A stretch of DNA of 58,932 nucleotides from contig CANJNZ010000022.1 in the NCBI GenBank assembly GCA_947476045.1, positions 1 through 58,932 on the forward strand, written 5' to 3'. Within the stretch, counting starts at the first letter, position 1; every line of letters begins with the position of its first letter. The translations under genes were made by a program, and so were the position numbers. Positions 7,755 through 16,212 of the stretch are shown here, piece by piece. The notes beneath the pieces were generated by a model. That model ran no database searches. It was given only the letters and a program-made list of their open reading frames with translations, and had not been told where the DNA came from. The DNA is from Chthoniobacteraceae bacterium. GTDB lineage: Bacteria; Verrucomicrobiota; Verrucomicrobiia; Chthoniobacterales; Chthoniobacteraceae.

Positions 7755-9047
7755 ATGAACACCAAGATCAAACTCCTCGCCTTCTGCCTTTGCGGACTCC
7801 TCATCGCGCCCAGCTTCGCCGCAGAACCGGAATTCGCTTTGCGTGATAACGACCGAGTCTTGTTTCTCGGCGACAGCATCACGGAGCAGAAACTCTACAC
7901 CACTTACATCGAGGCCTACGCGATCACTCGCTTTCCAAAGCTGAAGCTCGCCTTCGCAAATCGCGGCTGGGGCGGCGACACGGCTTGGATGCGGATGCGC
8001 TCGTTCCCGGATGAAAAGGTGCTCTTTGCCGCCGAGGGCGACGCACAGCAGAAGCTCATCGAGGAATCGGTGGACGATGTGCTCATCCGCGATGTGGTCA
8101 CTTTTAAACCCACAATCGTGCTGATTAACTTCGGCATGAATGACTGCAACCGGGAGCCTTTTCGCGAAGACCTCTTCCGGGCCTATGTGCGGGGACAAAT
8201 GGAAATCGTGAAGGTGCTGACCAAAAACGGCGCGCGCCCGTTTTTAGTGACCCCGCAACCGCTGGAGCCGCTCATCGCTGACCCTGCATCCGACCTGCGC
8301 AATCAATCGCTCCGCAAATTCGCCGACGGACTCAAGGACATCGCCGCGAAGCAAAACCTGACGTTCCTCGATCAATTCGATCCCTACATGGCGATCCTCA
8401 AACGTGAGCACGCGCAGAACGCGAAAGTGAACATCGGCGGCGGCGACGAAATTCATCCAGCCCCCGTGGGCCACACCATCATGGCCTCGATTCTTTTGAA
8501 GCAACTCAACGCCCCCGCGCTCGTCTCCAGCGTGGAGCTGGATTTTTCCGACGCGCAAAGCGCGAAGCTCGTGAACGCCACGAAATGCACCGTGGCAAAC
8601 ATCAAGGCCGAGAAGGGCACGCTCACCTTTGAGCGTTCGGATGAATCGCTGCCCATGCCCGTGGATGCGGCGGCTGTGGGCGCGCTGAAAATCGTGCCCG
8701 TGCTCGACGACTTAAACCGCTACGAACTCAAAATCACCGGCCTCACTGCCGAGCGCTACGATGTGATGATTGATGACGAGCTTGCGACCACACTCACCAA
8801 ACAGGAACTCGCCAAAGGCTGGAATCTCGCCATGACCGCCGGCCCCATCACCAAGCAGGCGCAGGAAGTCCTCGCGCTCATTTTCAAAAAGAACGTGCTC
8901 GGACAGACCCTCTGGGAGGCGCAAATCCATAATCGCAAAAAGCAACTCGCCGCGCTCCCCTCACAAGTCGCGGATCTGGAGACCCAGATCACCGCAGCCT
9001 GCCAGCCAAAGACGCACCGCTACACCATCAAGCCAAGCGGCAACTAG
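7755..9047 (+). CDS. Secreted GDSL/SGNH hydrolase (esterase)
   Basis: The 430-residue protein has a signal peptide ending near FAAEP. All SGNH blocks are present: GDSIT with the nucleophile Ser (block I), NRGWGGDT (Gly block), FGMNDCN with the Asn of block III, and DEIHPAPVGH with the catalytic Asp/His pair. SGNH enzymes of this layout deacylate polysaccharides or rhamnogalacturonan-like glycans. A C-terminal part of about 170 residues beyond the hydrolase fold is also seen in related secreted proteins of Verrucomicrobiota and Planctomycetota. Its position between a GH43-like enzyme and another esterase supports glycan side-chain removal. Confidence 0.88.
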   Translation: MNTKIKLLAFCLCGLLIAPSFAAEPEFALRDNDRVLFLGDSITEQKLYTTYIEAYAITRFPKLKLAFANRGWGGDTAWMRMRSFPDEKVLFAAEGDAQQKLIEESVDDVLIRDVVTFKPTIVLINFGMNDCNREPFREDLFRAYVRGQMEIVKVLTKNGARPFLVTPQPLEPLIADPASDLRNQSLRKFADGLKDIAAKQNLTFLDQFDPYMAILKREHAQNAKVNIGGGDEIHPAPVGHTIMASILLKQLNAPALVSSVELDFSDAQSAKLVNATKCTVANIKAEKGTLTFERSDESLPMPVDAAAVGALKIVPVLDDLNRYELKITGLTAERYDVMIDDELATTLTKQELAKGWNLAMTAGPITKQAQEVLALIFKKNVLGQTLWEAQIHNRKKQLAALPSQVADLETQITAACQPKTHRYTIKPSGN

Positions 9048-9135
9048 TCAGAGTGATGTAACGCATCTCGGCGATTCTTTACTTTGACCACGCTCCGCGC
9101 AGGATGGGCGCGATTTTCAAAACCAATATTCCAAC

Positions 9136-10104
9136 ATGAAAACCACCCGCACCTTCCTCGCAGTCTGGCTGTCCCTCGTCACCGTCGCATTTTCCGCCAC
9201 GGGCAAACCCGTGAAAGTCTTCATCCTCGCGGGGCAGTCGAATATGCAGGGACAGGGAATTGTTTCCAGCATGGCGGAAATGAAGGAGGAAAAGCCGGGC
9301 ACGCTGGCTTCGATGCTGAAGGATCCTGCGAAGGCGCCGCTGCTCAAAACTTGGGTGAATGCGAAGGGCGAATGGAACGAGGGCCGTGACGATGTGTGGG
9401 TCTGGGATGTGAACGAGTTTGGAAATCGCCACGGGCGTTTGGAGTTTGGCTACGGCTGGAATCTCGGGAGCCGGATGTGGTTCGGACCGGAGATGCAGTT
9501 CGGGCATTTGATGGGCGAGCAGTTCGACAATCAGGTGCTGATCATCAAGACGGCGTGGGGCGGACGCGACCTTTACAAGGACTTCCGTCCGCCAAGTTCC
9601 GGTGGAGAGACGGGAAAGTATTACACGGAAATGATCGGCACGGTGAACAAGGTGCTCGGCGACTTGAAGGGGCAATTCCCCAGCTACGCGGGGCAGGGTT
9701 ATGAAATCGTGGGCTTCGTGTGGTGGCATGGCTGGAATGACTTTTGCAGCCCGGACAAAGGAACGCCGGAATACGAAAAGAACCTGACGAATCTCATCAA
9801 CGATGTGCGCCGCGATCTGAAGATGCCAAAACTCCCTGTGGTGGTGGGCGAGTTCACCGGCCCGTGGGGCACGGACGCGAAAGACCTGCCCGCAGCCGCA
9901 GCGACGATCCGCAAAGCGCAGAAGGCCGTGACGGAAAAACCGGAGTTCGCCGGGACCATCAAGTTTGTGGAGACGCACGGCTTCGTGCGCACGGCGGAAC
10001 AGTCGCCGACGAAGGAAGGCTACCACGAATTCAAAAACGGCGAGACCTACTACCTCCTCGGCGATGCCTTCGGCAAAGCGATGAAGAGTCTGCTGGCAAA
10101 GTAG
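9136..10104 (+). CDS. Secreted sialate O-acetylesterase-like (SASA/CE6-type) esterase
   Basis: The 322-residue protein has an N-terminal signal peptide (FLAVWLSLVTVAFSATG). The family fingerprint ILAGQSNMQGQG contains the nucleophilic Ser, and VWWHGWNDF follows later, as in SASA-domain acetylesterases (carbohydrate esterase family 6 and sialate esterases). It probably removes acetyl groups from secreted or plant glycans. With the GH43-like and GDSL genes upstream it forms a small exported carbohydrate-degrading group. The gap to the GDSL gene is 88 bp, so it may have its own promoter. Confidence 0.85.
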   Translation: MKTTRTFLAVWLSLVTVAFSATGKPVKVFILAGQSNMQGQGIVSSMAEMKEEKPGTLASMLKDPAKAPLLKTWVNAKGEWNEGRDDVWVWDVNEFGNRHGRLEFGYGWNLGSRMWFGPEMQFGHLMGEQFDNQVLIIKTAWGGRDLYKDFRPPSSGGETGKYYTEMIGTVNKVLGDLKGQFPSYAGQGYEIVGFVWWHGWNDFCSPDKGTPEYEKNLTNLINDVRRDLKMPKLPVVVGEFTGPWGTDAKDLPAAAATIRKAQKAVTEKPEFAGTIKFVETHGFVRTAEQSPTKEGYHEFKNGETYYLLGDAFGKAMKSLLAK

Positions 10105-10203
10105 GGGCGTGTAGTGTCACCCACCCGGAAGCGCTCCGAAATCGAAAGAATAACGAGCGGTTGATTCTTCGCCGTTCCTCCGGCATTTGTGTCCGCCACT
10201 TTC

Positions 10204-11475
10204 ATGAGTCTCACTGATCAAATCCACGACTTCGGCAAACGCGCACGCACCGCCGCACGCCAGCTTCGCCAATGCACTGCGGAGCAAAAGAACGCAGGCC
10301 TCCGCGCTATGGCGGACGAACTCGTCGCGGCACAGGATGCGATTCTTTCCGCAAATGCGAAGGATTTGGAGAAGGCAAAGGCTGCGGGGTTGAGCGCGGC
10401 GATGATGGACCGACTCACGCTGAACCCCAAACGTATCGCTGCGATGGCGGACGGGATTCGTCAGGTCGCCGAGTTGCCCGATCCTGTCGGCGAGATTATC
10501 CGCGACTGGACGCGTCCCAACGGACTTCGCATCCAAAAGAAACGCGTGCCCATCGGTGTCATCGGGATCATTTACGAATCGCGCCCCAACGTCACCGCCG
10601 ACGCTGCGGTGCTCTGCGCGAAAACCGGTAACGCGACGATCCTTCGAGGCGGCAGCGAGAGCATCAACAGCAACATCGCCATCGCCGCGGCACTCGCGCG
10701 TGGTGGTGCGAAAGCTGGTCTGCCCGCGGATGCAATCCAGCTCATTCCCGTGACTGACCGCGAGGCCGTGCGCATCATGTGCGAGATGGATCAGTTCCTC
10801 GATTGCATCGTCCCGCGCGGGGGGAAAAGTCTCATCGAAGTCGTCGTCAGCCACGCGCGGATGCCCGTCATCAAGCACTACGACGGCATCTGCATCATGT
10901 ATGTGGACGCCGCCGCCGACCTAGCGATGGCTGAAACGCTCATCATCAACGCCAAGTGCCAGCGTCCCGGCGTGTGCAACGCCATCGAGACCGTGCTCGT
11001 TCATTCCGCAGTGGCGGAAAAATTCTTCGCCACGACAGCGCCTGCCATTTTGGAGAAAGGAGTCCAGCTCCGTTGCGATGAACGCGCGTTTTCCAATCTC
11101 GCAAAACTCAACTCCACTCTCGTCACACACGCGACCGACGAAGATTTTCGCACGGAGTTTCTCGATCTCATCCTCGCAGTGAAAGTCGTGGATTCGCTCG
11201 AAGAAGCGATCTCGCACATCGAAAACAACGGTTCGCACCACAGCGACTGCATCATCACCGCCGATGAACGCACCGCCGAACAGTTCCTCGCCGACGTGGA
11301 CAGCGCCACGGTTTACTGGAACGCCAGCACGCGCTTCACAGACGGCGGCGAGTTTGGTTTCGGCGCTGAGATTGGCATCTCGACCGACAAACTCCATGCG
11401 CGAGGCCCGATGGGGCTGGAGGAACTCACCACTTACAAATACGTCCTGCGTGGCAGTGGACAAGCACGACCATAG
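10204..11475 (+). CDS. proA: Glutamate-5-semialdehyde dehydrogenase (gamma-glutamyl phosphate reductase)
   Basis: ProA reduces gamma-glutamyl phosphate with NADPH to the semialdehyde, the second step of proline synthesis in the cytoplasm. The 423-residue length is normal. Diagnostic segments are VPIGVIGIIYESRPNVT, ATILRGGSES, IVPRGGKSLI and CQRPGVCNAIET, which contains the catalytic Cys. The C-terminal GFGAEIGISTDKLHARGPMG is also typical. ATG 10204 is preferred; a GTG five codons earlier (10189) is in frame. No proB lies nearby, so the pathway is split in this genome. Confidence 0.97.
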   Translation: MSLTDQIHDFGKRARTAARQLRQCTAEQKNAGLRAMADELVAAQDAILSANAKDLEKAKAAGLSAAMMDRLTLNPKRIAAMADGIRQVAELPDPVGEIIRDWTRPNGLRIQKKRVPIGVIGIIYESRPNVTADAAVLCAKTGNATILRGGSESINSNIAIAAALARGGAKAGLPADAIQLIPVTDREAVRIMCEMDQFLDCIVPRGGKSLIEVVVSHARMPVIKHYDGICIMYVDAAADLAMAETLIINAKCQRPGVCNAIETVLVHSAVAEKFFATTAPAILEKGVQLRCDERAFSNLAKLNSTLVTHATDEDFRTEFLDLILAVKVVDSLEEAISHIENNGSHHSDCIITADERTAEQFLADVDSATVYWNASTRFTDGGEFGFGAEIGISTDKLHARGPMGLEELTTYKYVLRGSGQARP

Positions 11476-11531
11476 AACGATATTTCACGGGAATATCCCT
11501 CGCACAACACGCTCTCACTTTCACAAAAACC

Positions 11532-12104
11532 ATGAACTCAATCATCCGCACAGCAGCCGCAGCACTCGCGATCCTCACATGTGCCTGCGACGCTCAGGAC
11601 AAAAAGCCGACCAACGAAAAACCCATGAGCGAACAAAGCCCGAAACAAGACCTTTCGAAACTTTCGAAAGAGGAACTCGCCAAGAAACTAGACAAGGAAG
11701 CCTACTACGTCTGCATCATGGGCGGCACCGAAAAGCCCTTTCAGAACAAGTATTGGAACAACCACGAACTGGGCATCTACGTGGACGTCATCAGCAGCAA
11801 ACCGCTCTTTGCCAGCACCCATAAATTTGAATCCGGCAGCGGGTGGCCGAGTTTTTTTACGCCGCTGGACAAGGATGAAATCAAAAAAATAGTGGACCGG
11901 AGCCACGGAATGGTTCGCACAGAAGTGACCGCAAAAACCAGCGGCGCGCATCTCGGCCATGTTTTCGACGACGGCCCAAAACCAACGGGCCTGCGCTACT
12001 GCATCAACAGCGCAGCGCTGCGTTTCATAACCGTGGCGGATCTAAAAAAGGAAGGCCTCGAGAAATTTCTCCCGCTTTTTGAAAAGGGAACTGCAGAGAA
12101 ATAG
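11532..12104 (+). CDS. msrB: Peptide-methionine (R)-S-oxide reductase, exported
   Basis: MsrB reduces methionine-R-sulfoxide in damaged proteins. The 190-residue protein has the motifs SGSGWPSFF, VDRSHGMVR, GAHLGHVFDDGPKPTG and RYCINSAALRF; C157 is the catalytic Cys. The two CxxC zinc motifs of many MsrB proteins are absent, so it belongs to the zinc-free type. C61 (VCIMGG) is a candidate resolving Cys. The N-terminus (AALAILTCACDAQ) looks like a signal or lipoprotein peptide, placing repair in the periplasm, and a Lys/Glu-rich linker follows. The gene ends in a terminator. Confidence 0.93.
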   Translation: MNSIIRTAAAALAILTCACDAQDKKPTNEKPMSEQSPKQDLSKLSKEELAKKLDKEAYYVCIMGGTEKPFQNKYWNNHELGIYVDVISSKPLFASTHKFESGSGWPSFFTPLDKDEIKKIVDRSHGMVRTEVTAKTSGAHLGHVFDDGPKPTGLRYCINSAALRFITVADLKKEGLEKFLPLFEKGTAEK

Positions 12105-12126
12105 TAAGTAGCACTCGTTATTTCCA

Positions 12127-12167
12127 AACCGCCGCCGGACTTTTAGCCCTGCGGCGGTTCGTATTTT
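12127..12167 (+). terminator. Probable rho-independent terminator after msrB
   Basis: A 9-bp stem AACCGCCGC (12127-12135) / GCGGCGGTT (12151-12159) is followed by CGTATTTT. The tail is short, so efficiency is uncertain. Confidence 0.65.
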
Positions 12168-12219
12168 GGAGCACTTCAACCTTTCCAGCGCAACGTCGCT
12201 TTGCTTCATTCCCTCATTC

Positions 12220-13587
12220 ATGTCGAAAGCTCGATACCACTTACTTGCCGCACTCTTCGCTTTTTCAGCGTTCGCCTGGGGCGACACCTTCACTTTAAAA
12301 AACGGGGAGAAGGTGGAAGGCAAAATCCTCTCCGAGACCGACAAGGAAATCACGCTGCAAATCGCAGTGACTGCCACCATCAAGGACGAGCGCGTCATTA
12401 AAAAAAGCGATCTAGAGAACGTGGTGAAGGTTCCGCCGGACGAGCAGGCATGGCCGGCACTGAGTGCGCTTTCACTGGCCGGAGAATCACTCGACCCTGC
12501 AGACTACACGAAGGCGATCACGATGCTCGGTGATTTCCTCAGCGCGTTTCCGAAAAGCAGCCATGCCGCCGATGCAAAGGCAAAACTCGCACTTTTTGAG
12601 GAGGAGAAAAAGCGGGTCGAAGCTGGTGAACTGAAAATCAACGGCCAGTGGATCAGCGCGGCAAAAGCGCATGAGGAACAGGTGCAAATCGGAGGGAGCA
12701 TCCTTCTAGCACGCATGAAGAAATTTGCAGCGACCGGCCAATATGTCGAAACGCTGAATGCATTTGATACCCTGGAAAAAAGCTACGCAGGCAGCGCCGC
12801 TATGCCTGATGCAGTCGAAATCGCACGGCGCATGATCCCCATGCTCAAAGTCGCCGCCGAACAACGGCAGACACAACTCAAACAAGCCGCAGTGGAAAAC
12901 GCCGCCCGCCTTGCGACCGCAAAAGGCATCGAGCACCAGCAGGTCGAAGCCTTGCAAAAGAAAAATCAGGAGGCTGTGGATGCCGCCGTCTCCGCTGCCG
13001 AACACAACGGTTCCGCATGGCTCCCACTCTCTCCCGCAAATGACCGCAGCATCGTCGCGCTCCTTGCCAAATGCACCAGTGAGGTTACCCGCATAAACTC
13101 CCTGCCCGTGGATAAAATGCGGCAGTCCCTCAAAGCCGCCGCCACAGCCAGGGCTGCCATCGAAACCGGAGATCTCACCTCTGCCGAAAAAGCACTCGCC
13201 GAAGCAGGCAGCACATGGACGGCAAACGAACACATCAAACGCCTCCAAACAAAACTTGCGGAGGAGCGCCAGAAGGCCGCCGAAGCAGCCAAGGTGGCGG
13301 AGGCGGAAAAACAGGCGAAAGCTGCAGAGGCAAAAGCCGCTTTAGCTGCTGCAAAAGCGGAAGCTGAAAAAGCTAAGGCAGAAGCTGAAAAAGCCAGGGA
13401 AATTGCTGATAAGGTGGCTGCAGAAGCTGCCGCCGCAGAAGAGGAGGAAAACAGCCGCGCAAACCGGGCTCGCATCTTGAAATATTCCCTGGCCGCAATC
13501 GCGGTTGTCATTCTCTTCATTTTTGCCAGACGAAAAAAGGCATCAGTTAATATCGAAGAGTTGCCTCAAAATCCTCCCGCCGAGTAA
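12220..13587 (+). CDS. PTPDL-type secreted/membrane protein with Ala-rich coiled coil
   Basis: The 455-residue protein starts with a signal peptide (YHLLAALFAFSAFAWG). A small beta-domain follows (FTLKNGEKVEGKILSETDKE), a recurrent exported domain in Verrucomicrobiota with the look of an Sm-like fold. The middle is alpha-helical and TPR-like. Residues of about 345-420 form a long Ala/Lys/Glu coiled coil. A transmembrane helix near 433-450 (YSLAAIAVVILFIFA) and a basic RRKK anchor end the protein. It is probably an envelope-spanning or scaffold protein; no enzymatic motif is seen. The ATG at 12220 is chosen because it directly precedes the signal peptide. Confidence 0.75.
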   Translation: MSKARYHLLAALFAFSAFAWGDTFTLKNGEKVEGKILSETDKEITLQIAVTATIKDERVIKKSDLENVVKVPPDEQAWPALSALSLAGESLDPADYTKAITMLGDFLSAFPKSSHAADAKAKLALFEEEKKRVEAGELKINGQWISAAKAHEEQVQIGGSILLARMKKFAATGQYVETLNAFDTLEKSYAGSAAMPDAVEIARRMIPMLKVAAEQRQTQLKQAAVENAARLATAKGIEHQQVEALQKKNQEAVDAAVSAAEHNGSAWLPLSPANDRSIVALLAKCTSEVTRINSLPVDKMRQSLKAAATARAAIETGDLTSAEKALAEAGSTWTANEHIKRLQTKLAEERQKAAEAAKVAEAEKQAKAAEAKAALAAAKAEAEKAKAEAEKAREIADKVAAEAAAAEEEENSRANRARILKYSLAAIAVVILFIFARRKKASVNIEELPQNPPAE

Positions 13588-13614
13588 TCCGCCAACGCCG
13601 CCACTCATCACCTT

Positions 13615-14199
13615 ATGCGCACCGCAACCATCCAACGCAAAACCGGCGAAACCGACATCCGCATCGCACTCACCATCGAGGGACGCGGCACTGGCACCAT
13701 CGCCACGAAGATCCCGTTTTTCGACCACATGCTCACGCTCTTCGCGCGCCACAGCCTCGTGGACCTCGACGTGAAAGCAGACGGCGACATCGAGGTGGAT
13801 TTTCACCACACCGTCGAGGATACCGGCATCGCGCTCGGCCAGGCATTCGCGCAGGCGCTCGGTGGGAAAAAAGGCATCCGCCGCTACGGCCACGCGTATT
13901 TGCCGATGGACGAAACGCTCGCCCGCGTCGTCGTGGATTTCAGCGGACGCCCCTATCTCGAATACCGCGCCCCGAGCGGCGTGAGCAGCATCAACGGCTT
14001 CGCCTTCCAACTCGTCGAAGAATTTCTCCGCGCCTTCAGCGTTCACGCCGGCTGCAATCTCCACGCCGAAATCCTCTACGGTCGCGACGCCCACCACATG
14101 GCCGAAGCCATCTTCAAAGGCCTCGCCAAAGCCGTGGACGCCGCATGTCAGATCGACCCACGAGTCGAAGGCGTGCCGAGCACAAAGGGGATGCTGTAG
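13615..14199 (+). CDS. hisB: Imidazoleglycerol-phosphate dehydratase
   Basis: HisB catalyses the sixth step of histidine synthesis, dehydrating imidazoleglycerol phosphate to imidazole-acetol phosphate with Mn2+. The 194-residue protein has the metal-binding blocks FFDHML, DFHHTVEDTG and YGRDAHHMAEAIFKG. It is the monofunctional form without the phosphatase domain. It heads the his group hisB-(toxin-antitoxin)-hisH-hisA. Confidence 0.97.
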   Translation: MRTATIQRKTGETDIRIALTIEGRGTGTIATKIPFFDHMLTLFARHSLVDLDVKADGDIEVDFHHTVEDTGIALGQAFAQALGGKKGIRRYGHAYLPMDETLARVVVDFSGRPYLEYRAPSGVSSINGFAFQLVEEFLRAFSVHAGCNLHAEILYGRDAHHMAEAIFKGLAKAVDAACQIDPRVEGVPSTKGML

Positions 14200-14247
14200 C
14201 GGATGTTCCTGCTTGTGACTCCGGCTAACGCATCTATTTTCCGACTC

Positions 14248-14343
14248 ATGGAAAATCGCGACACCATCGCCACGGCAATCGCTGCATCCGCGCTTGCCTC
14301 ACGTTTGCCGACAGCACACGTCGCTGATACACACACCAAATGA
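14248..14343 (+). CDS. Possible 31-residue small protein before the antitoxin
   Basis: A short frame from ATG 14248 to a TGA that overlaps the antitoxin ATG (ATGA, 14340-14343) encodes a Thr/Ala/His-rich peptide. The four-base overlap with the antitoxin start suggests translational coupling. However, the composition is unremarkable and no family is recognised. It could be a leader peptide or chance. Confidence 0.25.
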   Translation: MENRDTIATAIAASALASRLPTAHVADTHTK

Positions 14344-14525
14344 GCAACCGCCAAATTGTAATCGATCTACTCTCGAAGATGCCCGAGGACGCGCCGCTTG
14401 AGGACATAGCGCACGAAATCGAATTCCTCGCGGGCATCCGCGTGGCGAGGGAGCAGGCCAGCCGTCGCGAAGGTCTGCCGGTGGAAGAAGCGCCCGCTCT
14501 AGTGAACACATGGGCTGGCCAGTAA
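14340..14525 (+). CDS. Antitoxin of a ParDE/RelBE-type toxin-antitoxin pair
   Basis: The 61-residue protein lies just before a ParE-like toxin, with a 16-bp overlap that is common in such pairs. The N-terminus (SNRQIVIDLLSKMPEDAPLEDIAHEIEFLAG) resembles short antitoxins with an amphipathic helix. The C-terminal part would wrap the toxin. No clear ribbon-helix-helix motif is visible, so the family is uncertain. It would neutralise the toxin and probably repress the pair. Confidence 0.75.
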   Translation: MSNRQIVIDLLSKMPEDAPLEDIAHEIEFLAGIRVAREQASRREGLPVEEAPALVNTWAGQ

Positions 14526-14815
14526 TCCTCACCCCGCAATCGCAGGAGGATCTGCGCGGAATCGTCTCATTCATCTCGCACAACAGTCCCGACCGTGCCC
14601 GCCGCTTCGGAAACCGCCTCATCGAGCAAGCGCGCTCCATTGGCAACTTTCCAGAAATGGGGCGCATCGTGCCGGAAATCGGCGAACCCACAGTCCGCGA
14701 AATCATCCACGGCTCCTACCGCATCGTTTATGAACTTCTGCACAACCCCGACGCCGTTTACATTTTGCGTTTCTGGCACGCGGCGCGGGGAAACCCGGAG
14801 CCTGGCGAAGACTGA
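14510..14815 (+). CDS. ParE/RelE-family toxin
   Basis: The 101-residue protein has the ParE fold pattern: PVILTPQSQEDLRGIVSFIS, then ARRFGNRLIEQARSI, a central PEMGRIVPE, and the C-terminal IREIIHGSYRIVYEL-like strand (VREIIHGSYRIVYE) with VYILRFWHAARG. ParE toxins poison DNA gyrase and RelE relatives cut mRNA; which applies cannot be told here. The start overlaps the antitoxin gene. The pair sits between hisB and hisH, so it may be transcribed with the his genes. Confidence 0.88.
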   Translation: MGWPVILTPQSQEDLRGIVSFISHNSPDRARRFGNRLIEQARSIGNFPEMGRIVPEIGEPTVREIIHGSYRIVYELLHNPDAVYILRFWHAARGNPEPGED

Positions 14816-14841
14816 GCATCTACCACACACACACCACCACC

Positions 14842-15441
14842 ATGATCGCACTCATTGACTACGGCTCCGGCAACGTCCGCAGCGTCTTCAACGCACTCAC
14901 CTCCCTCGGCGCGAAAGTCCGGCTCACAGCCGACGTGGGCGAAATTTCGCGCGCCGAGAAAATCGTCCTCCCCGGCGTCGGTGCGTTTGGCGATTGCGTG
15001 CGCGGATTGCAGGAGCGCGACTTGTGGGGCCCGATGCAGGACAGCCTCGCCAGCGGTCGGCCCTTCCTCGGCATCTGCGTCGGCTACCAGATGCTCTTCG
15101 AGCAAAGCGAAGAGACCCCCAGCGTCCATGGGCTTGGATTTTTTCCCGGCAAAGTGAAGCGCTTCGCCACACCCGGCTTAAAAGTCCCGCAAATCGGCTG
15201 GAACAACCTCGACCTCACCCCGCACCCCCTCTGGGCCGGTCTCCCCGCGCAGCCCCACGTCTACTTCGTCCACAGCTACTACTGCGAACCCGCCGACCCC
15301 ACCACCGTCATCGCCCGCACCACCTACGGCGAAACCTTCGCCGCCGCCGCCGCGCGAGGCAGCGTCGCCGGCGTCCAATTTCACCCCGAAAAAAGCCAGA
15401 CCGTCGGCCTCGGCATCCTGAAAAACTTCCTCAACACCTAA
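14842..15441 (+). CDS. hisH: Imidazole glycerol phosphate synthase, glutaminase subunit
   Basis: HisH supplies ammonia from glutamine to HisF in the fifth step of histidine synthesis. The 199-residue class I amidotransferase has the nucleophile elbow GICVGYQM, the oxyanion-region PGVGAFGDC, and the catalytic His/Glu in QFHPEKSQ. The synthase partner hisF is not in this window. hisA follows after 5 bp, so they are co-transcribed. Confidence 0.97.
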   Translation: MIALIDYGSGNVRSVFNALTSLGAKVRLTADVGEISRAEKIVLPGVGAFGDCVRGLQERDLWGPMQDSLASGRPFLGICVGYQMLFEQSEETPSVHGLGFFPGKVKRFATPGLKVPQIGWNNLDLTPHPLWAGLPAQPHVYFVHSYYCEPADPTTVIARTTYGETFAAAAARGSVAGVQFHPEKSQTVGLGILKNFLNT

Positions 15442-15446
15442 ACACC

Positions 15447-16166
15447 GTGCTCCTAATTCCAGCCATAGACCTCATGTCCGGCCAAGTCGTCCGCCTCCAA
15501 CAAGGCCGCGCCGACCAAAAAACCGTCTATTCCAGCGACCCCGCCGCCTTCGCGCGAAAATGGGAAACCGAAGGCGGCGACTGGCTCCACATCGTGGACC
15601 TCGACGCCTCCTTCACCGGCCAGCAGAGCAACCTCGCCTCCGTCCGCGCCATCACCAGCGCCGTCAAAATCCCCTGCGAACTCGGCGGCGGCATCCGCAC
15701 CCCCGAAGCCATCGAACGCGCCCTCGAAGCAGGCGTCACCCGCGTCATCCTCGGCACCAAAGCCGCCGAATCCCTCGACTTCGTCGCCGAAATGGCCACC
15801 CGCTTTGGCCGCGACAAAATCGCCGTCGGCATTGATGCCAAAAACGGCATCGTCTCCGTCAAAGGCTGGACACAAGAAACCGGCCAGAGCGCCCTCGACC
15901 TCGCCATCGCCGCCGTCCACGCCGGCGCAGGCACCATCATCTACACCGACATCGCCACCGACGGCATGTTGACCGGCCCCAACTTCGCCGAAACCGAACG
16001 CGTCCACCACGCCATCCACCCCCTTGGCGGCCAACTCATCGCCAGCGGCGGCGTCGGCACCGCAGCCCACGTCACCCGCCTCCGCCAAATCCCGGAACTC
16101 TACGGCTGCATCATCGGCAAAGCCCTCTACGACGGCGCAGTCACGCTGCAACAATGCGCCGCATAA
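15447..16166 (+). CDS. hisA: Phosphoribosylformimino-5-aminoimidazole carboxamide ribotide isomerase
   Basis: HisA opens the ribose ring in the fourth step of histidine synthesis. It is a 239-residue TIM barrel with LLIPAIDLMSGQVVRL (catalytic Asp), CELGGGIRT, VILGTKA, IIYTDIATDGML (second catalytic Asp) and IASGGVGT phosphate loops. The start is a GTG at 15447, because the family N-terminus V/M-L-L-I-P-A-I-D begins there and hisH ends 5 bp before. A much longer in-frame upstream extension overlaps hisH and is not real. Confidence 0.96.
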   Translation: MLLIPAIDLMSGQVVRLQQGRADQKTVYSSDPAAFARKWETEGGDWLHIVDLDASFTGQQSNLASVRAITSAVKIPCELGGGIRTPEAIERALEAGVTRVILGTKAAESLDFVAEMATRFGRDKIAVGIDAKNGIVSVKGWTQETGQSALDLAIAAVHAGAGTIIYTDIATDGMLTGPNFAETERVHHAIHPLGGQLIASGGVGTAAHVTRLRQIPELYGCIIGKALYDGAVTLQQCAA

Positions 16167-16212
16167 GCAGCACGCTTGCGCGCATCCACTTTCACTCTCA
16201 CTCTCACATTAC

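Noticed and set aside
15453-16154. 233-codon minus-strand frame opposite hisA
   Set aside because: Composed of repetitive Gly/Asp/Ala/Val, as expected for the antisense of a GC-rich hisA gene.
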